From Leptoclinus maculatus (taxonomy: Eukaryota > Chordata > Actinopteri > Perciformes > Stichaeidae): 64,000 bases of DNA. The stretch spans positions 4,024,542-4,088,541 of the forward strand of contig JAVDOI010000007.1 of NCBI GenBank assembly GCA_032191485.1. Direction: 5' to 3'. Each line of letters starts with the position of its first letter. Positions within the stretch are counted from its first letter, which is position 1. Below are positions 32,847 to 44,107 of the stretch, one piece after another. The translations under genes were made by a program, and so were the position numbers. Below the pieces are notes generated by a model. That model was not told the DNA's origin and did not search any database. It saw nothing but the letters and a program-made list of their open reading frames with translations.

Positions 32847-34750
32847 TGATATCAAAGTCAAAAGGTCGGAAGAGTTTACCAGTGTTATTGGCAATAGGTT
32901 AACCTCGGTAGTCGGGGTTACCGGGGTTACAGTGTTTTGGCACATAGATTACATTTCTTGCCCACCAACCTGACTGGCCACATGTTTTTTTGTAAACAAA
33001 CCATGTAACAAACCAGAACATGCCAGAAGCCGTTATTAGGAACTGTTTGGAAAAGGGCAGTTACTTTATAAACATATTGTTAGGTGATTGGATGAACCAT
33101 TTGTCAATCAAACTTCTACCAAAGCCAGTCGGGAGAAGAGCAAAAGCATGTTTTCCATCGAGAAAAACGAGTGTCGTTCTTTGCTCTTCAATAAAGAAAT
33201 ACTCTCCAGTTCTGATAGAACTGATGCAGCATCTACGCTAAACTCTTCATCGTCATTTTGAACAAAATAGTCAACTCCCTGTGTCGTTGCGTCACACACA
33301 CATAAACCACGACCGTATCTGCTGTTAGCTGCTCACAGAACGCTGATTGATCGGGTCACTATAGCCATGTTTTCTTTCAATTGTCAAGTGAACGTTTAAG
33401 CGAACCTTTGAAATGACGCAAAAAAACAAATGCAAATTAGGTGCTTTTTGCATCAACTTTTTTTTTTTAGCAAATAAATGAGAAAAAATGGAGAGGGGTC
33501 TTCAGGAATTTCTCTAAATTAGGCAAGTTATATCTCCTTCCAACCTCTCCGGGTAACAAGTATCACCATTAAACAAAGTTTAACCATGACTAGCTGGCCA
33601 TTCTGCATTTGAGAGGTGGGACTTAGCGGAGGGTAATTTGGGCTAAACCACTAAAAAGAATCCCTAAGGAAAGTTTGGCTCTGTGCAGCATACCAACACT
33701 CCATCCTTTCCTATTTACCCCAACGACAGTGAAGGATGATGGATGACATACAATGACAATCCCCCTGTTAATGACTACAACCAAAACTGGGAGCAACAGT
33801 CATATATGAAGTAGCTTATTATGTGGGTTTGTTCGGACTATATTTTTTTTAGTAAATTCTCAACAGACTCAACAGAAGCTTCCGAGAAGAGGAGCAACTT
33901 GTACAGTTTTTGTCCGGTGGATCTTTTGGCTACAACCACGATTTGTATCTCGTATCTTCTCTAAACGCATTCTATGACCCAGTCTGATCCATACGCTAAT
34001 GAACACTAATAAATATAGACAAGTGATACAAACTCATTTCATCTAGTCTAGTTCAAGACCTTATGTGATCCTTATCACCATCAAACCTTTTAACACTTTC
34101 ATTAGCACACATTCATGGCAAAAATCTAACTGAACATGATGTTGGCAGTGATAAGTTACCTAACTGAAGGAAGGTTAACTAGTTAGGCTTCACATGAAAA
34201 TGTTCAAATAAACCATATTTCAAAAAGGAAAGCTGCATTTTCATGGTCCACGAAGGAGACTTCTTCCAGCATAAACAAGCATGAAGCATCGTATACGAGG
34301 AGCATTGAATTTGTTTAAAGTAGTATACTATAAATAAATAAAAAACAATTATCTTATTTTTTCTGGAAAGAGATTCACAATAAATAATTTATCCTTTTCA
34401 TTGAGATGATTTCCATGTGTTGAGAACAATTACAAACTGATTGTGTTAAATTCATATTAGCCTGTCCTTCCTATCGCTGGGTGGGAGCACAGCTCCATCA
34501 GTCCCAACAGATTTGAAGTGAAGCCTCAACCGGATCTCGCTCTAGTTCTTTTGCTCTGAAATGGACGTGCAGCTGAAAAGCTCCGGGGTTTGAAATGACT
34601 ACTCTAACTAGGTGTGATCAGCCAGAGGCCAAACCAGAGAAAAGCAGCACGCGACTTTACAGGCACCACATTGGACTTGATCCTGAGGGTGTGGTTCTTT
34701 TATTTTAACCCTCTAACACAACACCCCAGTAGTATTCTCTGCTGTGCGTT
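32847..34750. other. No gene recognised
   Basis: No exon, RNA or clear repeat boundary was found. The first 100 bases hold a short GGTTACCGGGGTTACAG pair. Confidence 0.35.
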
Positions 34751-34759
34751 GTACTAGAA

Positions 34760-34935
34760 TTACAGTTGTTCCGATACAACACCAGTATCAAAAATGCCTC
34801 TGATACGGCGTAAAATGCTGGATCTGGTATCGGTGAGTGAGCAAGTCTATGCATCGATCATAAAATGTATCAGCTCATTAATGCTGCACAGGAACAACAT
34901 GTGTCACTCACTTCCCGATCCGTACATCCTAGGGG
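34760..34935. mobile_element. Possible hAT remnant
   Basis: GTTGTTCCGATACAACACC ... CCGATCCGTACATCCTAGGG has the GATAC-rich style of the other hAT ends in this window, but matching terminal repeats and a TSD were not found. Confidence 0.25.
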
Positions 34936-35507
34936 ACAATAACTGACCCATTATCAAAGGTTTGCAGATGAAAATCACTCTTTAAAGCTTGTGTTCGCCA
35001 TAAATTTAGAAATAATCCTAATTGGCGGGAAACAATACTGAAACAAAGGTTTAGTACTGAAGAGATCGACCAGTACTCAACAGTTCAGGATGCGTAGACG
35101 TACCTTTACACTCCTACTGCACAGAGTCTGTTCCTCTGTAAGGTAGGATTGTAGCATTTTAGCTTAATGCTAAAAGCTACATGCTACTAGCCATTCTACC
35201 TAATATGGATACTATAACTTACTGTATTAACAACACAATGCATTCCCAGGTAACAATGCTCTGTACTGTAGCTAAAGTTGAACCAGGATGAACCTTTTCT
35301 GACAGACTACGTTTTCTTCCTGGAGCCCTTTGCAGCGACACCCCACTGGGCCGACGCAGTGGTCTCAGTGGAATAAATGAGGACCCTGGCTTTTGTAGTT
35401 CTGCATGCAGCCTAGGGTAGCCAGGTTTCCAGAAAGACCTCATTCACCACCAGAACACCCCTGTGAGAGACACATTTCTGCTGTTACAAGTGAAATAAAA
35501 GGTCAAA

Positions 35508-35883
35508 ACAGCAGGATGTTCATTTAATAAATGATGGTCCATTTAGAGTCAAATAGACCATAAAGCAGGGTATGCTTTTGGGCGGGCTTACTGTGATTGA
35601 CAGGTCTCTATCACAGAGTTGTCCAGGTCTGGGAGTTGAATGTTTTTTCGTTTTAGAACTTTAACCCTTTTAGTGTTTTCAGTTCATAAAAGTTAATTGT
35701 AACATATTGGTCACCTAAAAATGTCTTATTCAGCGCTTTGTATTATTTAGCTCAACCATCTCGTGTCACCTCCCGTTATGAAAAAACAAGCTGGCAATGG
35801 CCAAAATGCCGAACTCGAGTCAGTCCACAAACCAATGGGTGAAGTAGCGGTGACTATGTCCATTTCTTATATACAGTCTATGG
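35508..35883 (-). repeat. Dispersed repeat family R1, copy E
   Basis: It runs from GCAGGATGTTCATTTAATAA to TTATATACAGTCTATGG. The YY1-like core has decayed to CAAGCTGGCAATGGCCAAAA. The TATATA-containing end is well preserved. Confidence 0.75.
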
Positions 35884-36695
35884 TTACGGCATTAAAGATG
35901 TGACATTTTATTCCGAGCAACCTTTAGACCGTATCCTGTAAGCTTATTTGCCTCCACCCTTGACCGCACACATGTTGAAACACTGAAAAAAAGAATAACA
36001 GATTGAAGCCACAACTTTTCTCACAGAGACAGTTAGAGTATCGTCAGTCATGCCCCCCCCCCCCAGTTCTCACTACAACACTTGTCACTCATCTTAATGG
36101 GCTGTCTATCTTTTGTCATTAGATCTTACCCGAGGTGGAGGTGTGCCGCATCTATCGGCAACACGTTTTTGATTAAATGTGTGGTTAGTTCTTTTTTTTT
36201 TTTCCTGCATGCCTGTCTTGTTGCTATGAAGTCCTGCAATGTGGCTGCCACTAGCATCACCTCTTCAGCCACACCAGGCCATCGCCTGACCACGCCCATT
36301 ATGAAACGTCCCACTGTGGTAGTAGTGCACCCAAAAATTTCCTAAATTTGCTACAATGCTACTTTGAGTCAAACAAGACTCTGTTATCTCCTCCCACTGA
36401 TATAAAGGCACATCAGAGTCGCTATGGAAATGTAGGCAGGGAAAAACAGCCGAGATGTTGACGTCCAACTTGCTATTCTCCTGCAATGAGCCGGTCATGG
36501 CTTTGGTAATGAGAGCCTGGGGACCTGGCTGAGCCTGCTGTGAGTGTGTGAGCGTGAGTGTGTGTGTGTCTGTAGGAAGGGTGTCTATAATCTTCCTTAA
36601 GAACTTTATTCTGTGTGTGTTTCTGTAGGCGATGTGTGCAGTTGGAAGGGAACCAGCTGTGGCCAAGGATTTGTTTGTGTGTGTGTCTGTATACC

Positions 36696-36726
<31 letters not shown>

Positions 36727-37440
36727 TGTGTGCGTGCAGGTGAAGGTGTGTGAGTGTACCCGTTGGCCCAACAATCACACACAGAAACACATTGTGGAGC
36801 GAGCGGTAAGCCGATGATAAGCATGAAACCTCCCCCCACACACACCTCAACCCTTTTCTCCATCCTCTCCCTCCCTGCCTCACCTTCTTCCTCTGTCTCT
36901 TTTCCTCCTTCCTTCCCCCTGTCTCTCCTCCCTCCCTCCTCTCTAATCGCCGGGCTAATTGACTCAGCCAGATTTGGCAACAGGCGTATTAGTGTCATTT
37001 CACACAACAAGAGATGACCTATGCAGACGGCACAGCGGTGACAGTCGAGACGGAGAGAGGCCCTGCAATGTTGTGTTCACCAAATCCAATATCCCACCCG
37101 CACACACACAACAAATACATTTCTCTCAATTTATAAATTGACTTAACACAAGTTTTGTGTTTTCTTCCACCAACCTCAGCCACCTCAGGGAAACATGTTG
37201 TTTTAATATGGGTCAGCTGTTTTTTTTCTGTCTTTCTCTCAATTTGAGCATCCTCAGACTGACACTGGACTTCCCTTCATAGCAATGACATGAAATGACA
37301 CTGCACTGATGTCATTCCCACAGTGCCAGCAGGTAAACAAGGTGTTTGCGTAGTTGTAGGTGAAGGAGCGGAAGTCCGGGGGAAAATGTTTTTGTATGAG
37401 GTTTTCTCTGATGATTAATCCGTCACTCAAATTCTGTCTA
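35884..37440. other. Simple repeats, no gene recognised
   Basis: The segment contains a C run at about 36053-36064, a long (TG)n at 36701-36726 with flanking TG-rich sequence, and a pyrimidine tract at 36840-36950. Open frames in this stretch are low-complexity His/Thr or Val/Cys translations of the microsatellite. It is read as the part of znrf1 intron 1 nearest exon 1. Confidence 0.45.
36701..36726. repeat. (TG)n microsatellite
   Basis: Uninterrupted TG alternation, extended imperfectly to about 36740. Confidence 0.95.
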
Positions 37441-37443
37441 ATG

Positions 37444-37652
37444 TGTGTCATTGTGTGTGAGGACCGAGGACCAATTTGAGAATAACACCTTCAGAGTGAG
37501 GACATTTTGGACAGTCCTCACTTTGGGACAGACCTTCAAAGACTTGGGTTAGGATTAGGTTTAGGTTAGAGTTAGGGTAAAGGTTGGGGTCAGGCATTTA
37601 TGCGCATTATGTATTCAATGAGTGTCCTCACAAAGATAGATGTACAAGATTA
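37444..37652. repeat. Fish interspersed repeat with degenerate GGTTAG words, abutting the znrf1 exon 1 donor
   Basis: GTGAGGACATTTTGGACAGT, then GGTTAGGATTAGGTTTAGG, then GAGTGTCCTCACAAAGATAG. The outer GAGGAC/GTCCTC words are inverted. I recognise this layout as a very common fish repeat (from memory). The GGTTAG stretch is not telomeric: the words are irregular and embedded in the repeat. It ends about 20 bases from the exon's splice donor. Confidence 0.55.
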
Positions 37653-37672
37653 TGTGTGTGCAGAGCCCTTAC

Positions 37673-38066
37673 CGCTGTGCGCGCTGAACCAGCGGGGTGC
37701 GATGTGCAGGGGCAAGGTGTCAGCCAGCGACCCCCGGGACCCCAGATAGAGCACCCCGTCCGTGTGGTGCCCTCCGCCCCCAGTGTCCTGGTAGCCGGTA
37801 CCTTGTGGAGCAGCGGTAGTGCCCCCTGACCCCCCTCCGGCTCGTTCCGAGTCCGTCCCTCTCGGGGTGTAGAAGCCGAAGGGCACGGCGGGGCTGTGCT
37901 CGATGCCCATCCCGGCCACGGAGCTCACCGAGCGGCTCCTTAGGCCCATGGTGCCGCTCGGCCGGTAGTGACCGAAGTGGGCCGAGGGTGGCACCGCGCT
38001 GTCATCCGTAGAGACGCCGGGAAAAGCACCCCGGGGCCGCCCCGCCGTGCTCTGCTTTCCCCCCAT
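37673..38066 (-). CDS. znrf1: znrf1 coding exon 1 (zinc and RING finger protein 1, E3 ubiquitin ligase)
   Basis: The 394-base exon starts MGGKQSTAGRPRGAFPGVST and ends at a GTAAGG donor (bases 37672-37671 on the plus strand) after PRWFSAHS. Gly2 after the initiator Met fits the N-myristoylation signal of ZNRF1/ZNRF2. Further matches to mammalian ZNRF1 include GLRSRSVSSVAGMG, VPFGFYTPRG, VLYLGSRGSLAD and LPLHIAPRWFS. ZNRF1 is a membrane-associated E3 ligase; its zinc finger and RING lie in later exons, which should be at lower coordinates. They were looked for by eye and not found, so intron 1 may span the rest of the window to its left. The reading frame is clean. ZNRF2 is the closest alternative, but the sequence fits ZNRF1 better. 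Confidence 0.95.
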
Positions 38067-38800
38067 CCAAAGCGGGAGGCAAAATGGGTGGGGGCTCTGG
38101 GTGGAAACAGGAGGGGGCTCGGCTCGATCCGCAAAGGGTCGAGAGAGCCTAAACAGGCTGTCGCCCCCCCTCCCTTCGTTCCTGTCTGTCTCTCGGCCTG
38201 CCCGTCTGTGTGCCCGCCCGTCTGTCCGTGTGTCTCAGCAGGCTCGTCAGCTCTGACTCTCCGCAGACGCAACAGCCCGTTTCGCGGCTGAGCGGAACAT
38301 GAGCCCGCCCCGACGGCTGGATTCCCCTCACCCGTGGACAAAAACCTCGACACAACCGGGGGGATGGCTGACGAGCTGAATGACGCCGAAAAGCCCAGAA
38401 TGACACGCAGCTGTAGGCTACACTCCCCTCGTGGCCCCAGGTGACGGCTGTATCATTGCAGGCGGGACATTATCCCGCCCGGCCAAGATCAAAGAGGCGC
38501 TGCAATGTTCACTCCGCTGCTCGCGCCTCATCTGATGTCAGACATCGTGACAACTGTTGCTGTCGTCTGACCGCCAAAAAACGACGGTCTGCCTTTGAAA
38601 AAAAATGACGTCGCTGTCCCTGCTGTCTGTCCGCTCTGGTGGTCTCCAACCAGAGGTCGCCCTTTTTTTCCCTCGAATATCGGGGTCACAGTGACGCTGC
38701 TCCCCTGCGCTCAGATCGGCGCTCCGCTGCTCTCCGCTCCGCCGCTGCTACTGCTACTGCTACTGGCCAGACAATGGAGGCGCTCAGTGCGCAATCCTGG
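38067..38800 (-). promoter_or_regulatory. znrf1: znrf1 5' UTR and CpG-rich promoter region
   Basis: GC content and CpG density rise sharply over exon 1 and this upstream block, ending near 38800. Tandem CTGTCTGT/GCCCGTCTGT words lie at 38180-38235 and (GCTACT)n-like triplets at 38740-38765. No TATA box was recognised. The transcription start cannot be fixed from sequence alone. Confidence 0.6.
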
Positions 38801-39912
38801 ATCATAAATACAGACAGGACAGGAGACAGTATAGCGTACAGTTGCATTCATTCCTAATCAAGGGCAATGGGCTTGGAAATCGTCTGCAGTGTTACCGTAA
38901 AGCCTTTTGAATCATGGGGCATTTTAGGATGTGGAGGTGTGGCAGTGGACACCAGGTAGCCCACTTTATAGCCCAGAATGAGCCGGAATTCGATTTTGTG
39001 GTTTTCACCATGAATTGTGATTTTGAGCAAAGAAATATCAGGACTTCATTTAGAAGTTATATAAAAAAAATTAAATGAGCATCATGATAAAAGTCATGAT
39101 TTTTTTTCTTAATTGAGGAATAGAAATAAAGCTACCTTGTATTACCCATGCCCCCCCCCCCCCCCCTCCCTACACACACACTGCCAGGCCTTCAGCCAGC
39201 ATATTGTACTCATTATCAAGTTATGCACAGATTTTTCCACCATATGCTAAATTATTGGGATTACTGGCTCACACGTTGTGTTTGGGATTACTTAGTCTAA
39301 TCCTGAGCGTGTGTGTGTGTGTAATCATCAAACTGTTTTTGGCTCTTTGTTTCATCACAATAACACACAGTCAGTCTTGACTTCTAGTTCTCGAAACCCA
39401 ATAAGGTAAACTATGGTAAAGCATTTACTGCAATAGGTGTTAATCCATCCTGCCTTAATGACAACAGGCCCTCTCTGCTCCTCAAGCATTCAAACAAACA
39501 CACACACACACACACACACACAATCAACTGAAATGGTTCTAATATATTGTGTATATCTCCACAAGGAGAAAATACATAAGCCTGCAGGGCCAAGGCAAAA
39601 CTATCTTCCGGTTTCATTTGAGTGCTTCCTGTCATTATCACAGTTGGTCTAACTCAAGGTTTACCACACATGAAATTAGCCAATGACACTGACCGAATCC
39701 TGTAATAGTTAGAACGTTTCTAGACTGTGCTCACACACACACACAGTCTTCTTAAAGGGGACATATGAAAAAAAAATGTCACAATTTGTGAACGTACATT
39801 CAGATTATCTCCCCCCATGGCATCAGAAATACCTTTGCAAAGGTGCGCCATATTTTTTACTCACAAGCCAATCAGAGATCAGAGCAGACCAGGCGGTGAT
39901 CCCCAGTTATGC
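38801..39912. other. Intergenic, simple repeats only
   Basis: The segment holds a C run at about 39151-39166 and (CA)n at 39499-39522. No exon was recognised between znrf1 and the 3' end of ldhd. Confidence 0.5.
39499..39522. repeat. (CA)n microsatellite
   Basis: Uninterrupted CA alternation. Confidence 0.95.
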
Positions 39913-40488
39913 CGAGTGAAGCCAATGCAGAAGTGTCTTAAAAGTTGCATTCTCTCTACTTACCAGCAGGGTGCGACTCCTCCATTTGCAAAAAGAAGTA
40001 CAATTGCATGGAAGTCTATGAGAAAATAACCCTACTTCTCACTTGATTTATTACCTCAGTAAACATTTTAAACATGAGTTTATGGTCTCAATCTCTAGTT
40101 TCAAGTCTTCTTCAATACAGCAGGATGTTCATTTAATAAATGATGGTCTATTTAGAGTCAAATAGATCATAAAGCAAAGTATGCTTTAAGGCCGGCTTAC
40201 TGTGATTGACAGGTCGCTGCAGCTACCAGAGCCGTATACGGCGTCTAACAAATTAACAAATTTCCCCTTGCGGGATTAATAAAGTATATCTATCTATCTA
40301 TCTATCTCTACGTCACTCCTCCGCATTCCAAATATGGTAACCTCCCTTCATCGGTTGCAAAAAGTCAAGATGGTGACGTCCTTAATCCAAGACGGCCAAA
40401 TCGCCGAACTCGAGGCTTCATAACAGCAGTCCACAAACCAGCGGGTGACGTCACGATGACTACTTCCACTTCTTATATACAATCTACG
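39913..40488 (-). repeat. Dispersed repeat family R1, copy F, with an inserted retroelement tail
   Basis: It runs from GTGAAGCCAATGCAGAAGTG to CTTCTTATATACAATCTACG. It holds CAAGATGGTGACG near 40365. Bases about 40215-40310 do not match the family: they end AATTTCCCCTTGCGGGATTA followed by AATAAAG and (TATC)n, a retroelement tail inserted in the middle. Confidence 0.8.
40215..40308 (+). mobile_element. LINE/SINE 3' tail with (ATCT)n
   Basis: The motif CCCC..GCGGGATTAATAAAG followed by TATCTATCTATC is the same tail type seen inverted at 275-340. It interrupts R1 copy F. Confidence 0.55.
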
Positions 40489-41055
40489 GAGCAAACAGGC
40501 CTTTATTGGAAGGAGGTCTTAAAGAGACAGGCGCTAAAACAGAGTGTTTCAGACAGAGGGTGAATACAGTTATATTCAGACGGACATTATTAAAGAAAAT
40601 ATGTGCTTTTTGAACATTAAAGCATGTAAAATGGTTCTCATAGTAACCCAAAATACAAGTATGATCCTGGAAATGAGCATGAAATATCTTATATATATTA
40701 TAAGTAATAAGTAACAAACCTGGTTTCACAGAAAGACAAGCAGAATCCAATTCCTCTGGAAGGTGTTCATCGCCTGAAAAAACCTGTGGAGAATCTTGAT
40801 GAAAACCCACTCATTAATAAACAATTATAAATGCTGACATGATGGCTTATCAGACATGATGGCTTATCAGACAGCAATAAACCACAATGATTCATGGATT
40901 ACCAACATTCATAACTGCATTAATACCAAACGCCAAAAAAAAATACCAAAAAAGTATAAACACACAGAGGCTTTTTCACAATCTGGCTAATCCAAAAGAC
41001 ATGTTTGAAAGCCTTGTCTACACCACTGGGGGAGATTAGTAGTCTTTGTACCATA

Positions 41056-41285
41056 GCCTACTTGGGCAGCTGTGGCTCATAGTCCACTAATCAGAAGAAC
41101 AGTGGTTTGATCCCAGGCTCCTGCAGTCTACATGTTAAAGTATCCTTGGTCAATATACTGAACCCTTGTGAATGTGAATGTTCATCGCTCCTGATGAGCA
41201 GGTAGCACCGCCTCTCCCATCAGTGTATGATGTGTGTGTGAATGTGTGAATGCTGGCTTGTGTTGTAAGGCACTTGGAGCATGCA
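41056..41285 (+). mobile_element. tRNA-like SINE
   Basis: CAGCTGTGGCTCATAGTCC gives an A-box-like head and AGTGGTTTGATCCCAGGCTC a B-box-like GGTTTGATCC. The body TGAATGTGAATGTTCATCGC and GGCACTTGGAGCATGCATGG follows the layout of a widespread fish SINE. The 3' tail is degenerate. Confidence 0.6.
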
Positions 41286-41289
41286 TGGA

Positions 41290-41955
41290 TTATTGGACGG
41301 GCCTACCGGGTAAAGGTCCAAGGGCCCAAAGTGTCAGGGAACCCCCTGGTCCGCACCTACAAAATGTCTCTCAAAGCGACACATACCAACCAGGACAAAG
41401 ACCACAAAAATGACCACAAAGAAACATAAAACGACTAAAAAGAGATACAAAAAGACTATGAGATCAAAATAACTACAAAGAGATACAAAACAGCTCCAAC
41501 GAGACACAAAAAGACAACTATGTAAAGAGGCAAAATGACTACAAAGAGACACAAAGGACAACAAAAAGAAACAAAACAACTACAAAAGACACAAAATTAC
41601 TACAGAGAAAGACAAAACAACTTCAGAGACAAAAAGTTTACAAAGAGATACAAAACAGCTCCAGAGAGACTCAAAAAACCTCAAAGAGACAAAAACAACT
41701 ACAAAGAGATGCAAAACGAATACAATAAGGGACACAGTGTTAACAACTACAGACAAAACAATAACTACAAAAAGACCAAAACAATTGCAAAGTGAAACAA
41801 AACAAATACAAAGAGACACAAAATGACCACAAAGTGATGTGTAACGACTACAAAGAGACACAAAATAACAACAAAAAGAGGCTAAACAACTGTAAAGTGA
41901 GAGGTAAGGGGGGGCTTTTTCATGTCTGTTCCCAGGGGCCCATTGTCTCATAATC
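41290..41955. repeat. Purine-rich minisatellite (ACTACAAAGAGACACAAAA type)
   Basis: From about 41380 to 41905 the plus strand is a degenerate tandem array of CAAAGAGACACAAAA/ACTACAAAG words with a period near 24. It is flanked by GGATTATTGGACGGGCC (41287) and, inverted, GGCGGATTATGAGACAATGG (41939-41958), which look like element ends. The array is open on both strands over long stretches, giving Lys/Gln/Asn-rich frames on one strand and Phe/Val/Ser-rich frames on the other, which is compositional. Confidence 0.75.
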
Positions 41956-42002
41956 CGCCTATGGCTCTTTGTGGTTTCTATAGAAAAAATGTATTTACTC
42001 AT

Positions 42003-44107
42003 GATAGTATAACCCCAGAAAGAAGAAAGTGGCTCAAATAAAACACCAAAAAAGAGACTGCTTTTTTAATGGTGTTAAGTCGAAAAAGTATCGTCTTCTA
42101 CACCACAATGGTATTTACTGATTTCACTGAAACCAATATATGTGATTTATGATGTTCTATAATGTAATGGCATTCAATTCTATCACTGCAGGTGGCATGT
42201 GCCCATCTCTAAAAACTCTTTAAACTGATCAACACTGGCACTAATAGCTCAGATAGATCATTAACTATGAAATAAACAGTCTAAATTGTGAAAGATGTAA
42301 TGAAGTCAAATATTGCTTTGAATTAAATAGAGACTTTATTGCATCTCAGTGGCTGTGTATGGTTATTCCATTCTTAATGTTCAGTTAATGGCTGCAAGTT
42401 ATGACAATATTTACAGCATTTTATTTTATCCGTCTTCTGAGACGCTGCGTGTTAGTCCCACAGTCTGTCCCCAGTGAGCTTCGGCGATACTATACTGACA
42501 CTCTATGGTGCAGCACAGTATTACTGCCTCACTGTAACAGGACTGGATCCAGTCAATATACAGTAAACAGTCTGAATGCTAAGTTGCCACATCCCTTTTC
42601 TGTCCAGTTCAATGTCCATGGGACCGTGATGTGAGAGGAAACTGTTGAGTGTCCCCTCCCCTTCAGAGAGAGCCCCTGAAGTGCAGTTTGTTTTGCAAAA
42701 GAAAAAGCATGCAATTATGTCTCACAAACATTCAGCAATATTCTATACTTGTCGGTGTTTCACTGCTACAGGGAGGTAGAGTGGAACTCTGATAATTCCA
42801 AAATCTACATGTTGTAGTGCAGATAACCTCTGATGCCTAAATGGACAAGTCTCAAAGTAGTCTGCTGTGTCATCTTCAGTTTCCTGTGCTCCACAGTGCT
42901 ATCCTAAAAATGCAGAAAGAGGTCGTAGAATCAGGCTACTGTAGGATAATAATCTCTAGGTATATAGACCAGATTTATAACTGACATGGCTTGCATCAAA
43001 CATGATTGCAGACATTTAAAAAATTGCTTTATAAATTCGTAGTGAATCTCAAGGGAAAGCCTGACACATTGAGTGCAAAGAAGAAAATGATCTACTTGGT
43101 GTTCAAGATATGAAACTTTTTCACCAAACTGTTTGAAGGAAATACACTAACTCACTCTTTCCAGAGTTAGATAAGAAGATTGACACCACTGTGAGGCTGG
43201 AGCCTGTTAGTTTAGCTTAGCATACGTCTTTGCCAGAAGAGAAGCAGGGGAAACAGCGAGCCCGGCTCTCTTAATCAAAAACAGGAAGTAGAAGTAGCAA
43301 ATCGGCAAAGAGTAGCATTGTTGCCTGATATCAAACAATCAATTATCACGATATAGAAACAAAGGGAAGAGACAAAAGCCAGAGTTAGATTCAGTTGTTT
43401 ATTTTGCTTTTAGTGATTTTTGTAAAAGGGAATTACTCAGCCAGACCAAGCGTCCCTCATTTAAACAATAAAAATAAGTAAAAGTGAAATGTTTTCATGA
43501 AAAAAATCACACTGAGGACAACACTGCCACTACAATTCATTCAAAACATTCTTGATTTTCTTGATTCACCTGAATTCATATATCAGAGGCTTATTGCTTT
43601 CCCAAACTGGAAAAGAGTGCATTATCAGTACCTGACCTGGTGCACCAGAGGGCTGACACACCAATGACAATAAAACCACCACAGATACATGTAGGCCTGT
43701 TTCTCACAGCTGACATTTTGACTTCTCACAGCAGGAAAAGTGTCAAAAATGAAATGAACATTGGCTGCTTTGAATTCAGGTTCCTGGTATTCGGCTCGCT
43801 GGCTCAGTGTCGCTCTCACTGGGACACTTGAATGCTACAGAGTCATCGTTGGTGTTACTAGTAACACCTGTGCTTTTAAAGTCAAAACGTCTGCCTATTT
43901 ACATACAATCCCACATTCAATAATTGTCTTCCCTTTTGTTTTCACTCGAGTGATCCCTGTACCGTTACGTCTCATCCAGAAGAAGGAAAGCTCTTCATGT
44001 GCAATATGCTCTAAAATGCCACATCACTGTGACATCAGTCTCTGATCAAGCCGCAAGCAAATCATAATGAGAGTCACGGTGACTTTGCCTCAGACTCCCC
44101 ATACGGT
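42003..44107 (-). other. ldhd 3' flank and possible 3' UTR
   Basis: Sequence downstream of the ldhd stop codon. An AATAAA signal on the minus strand lies at 42340-42335, another A-rich AATAAA near 43405. Bases about 43120-43260 are the inverted copy of the repeat at 14485-14625 (TAGTTTAGCTTAGCATACG). Where the transcript actually ends cannot be decided. Confidence 0.4.

Noticed and set aside
36265..37010. Long minus-strand frames rich in His-Thr and Arg-Glu
   Set aside because: Translations of the (TG)n microsatellite and a pyrimidine tract; low complexity only.
37549..37595. Interstitial telomeric repeat (GGTTAG words)
   Set aside because: Words are irregular and embedded in a common interspersed repeat; no run of perfect TTAGGG units.
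37940..38406. Several 70-137 codon frames on both strands over znrf1 exon 1
   Set aside because: GC-rich sequence has few stops; these are out-of-frame shadows of the real exon and its 5' UTR.
41334..42002. Phe/Val/Ser-rich minus-strand frames that look like membrane proteins
   Set aside because: They are the reverse of the purine-rich minisatellite; periodicity explains the apparent hydrophobic segments.
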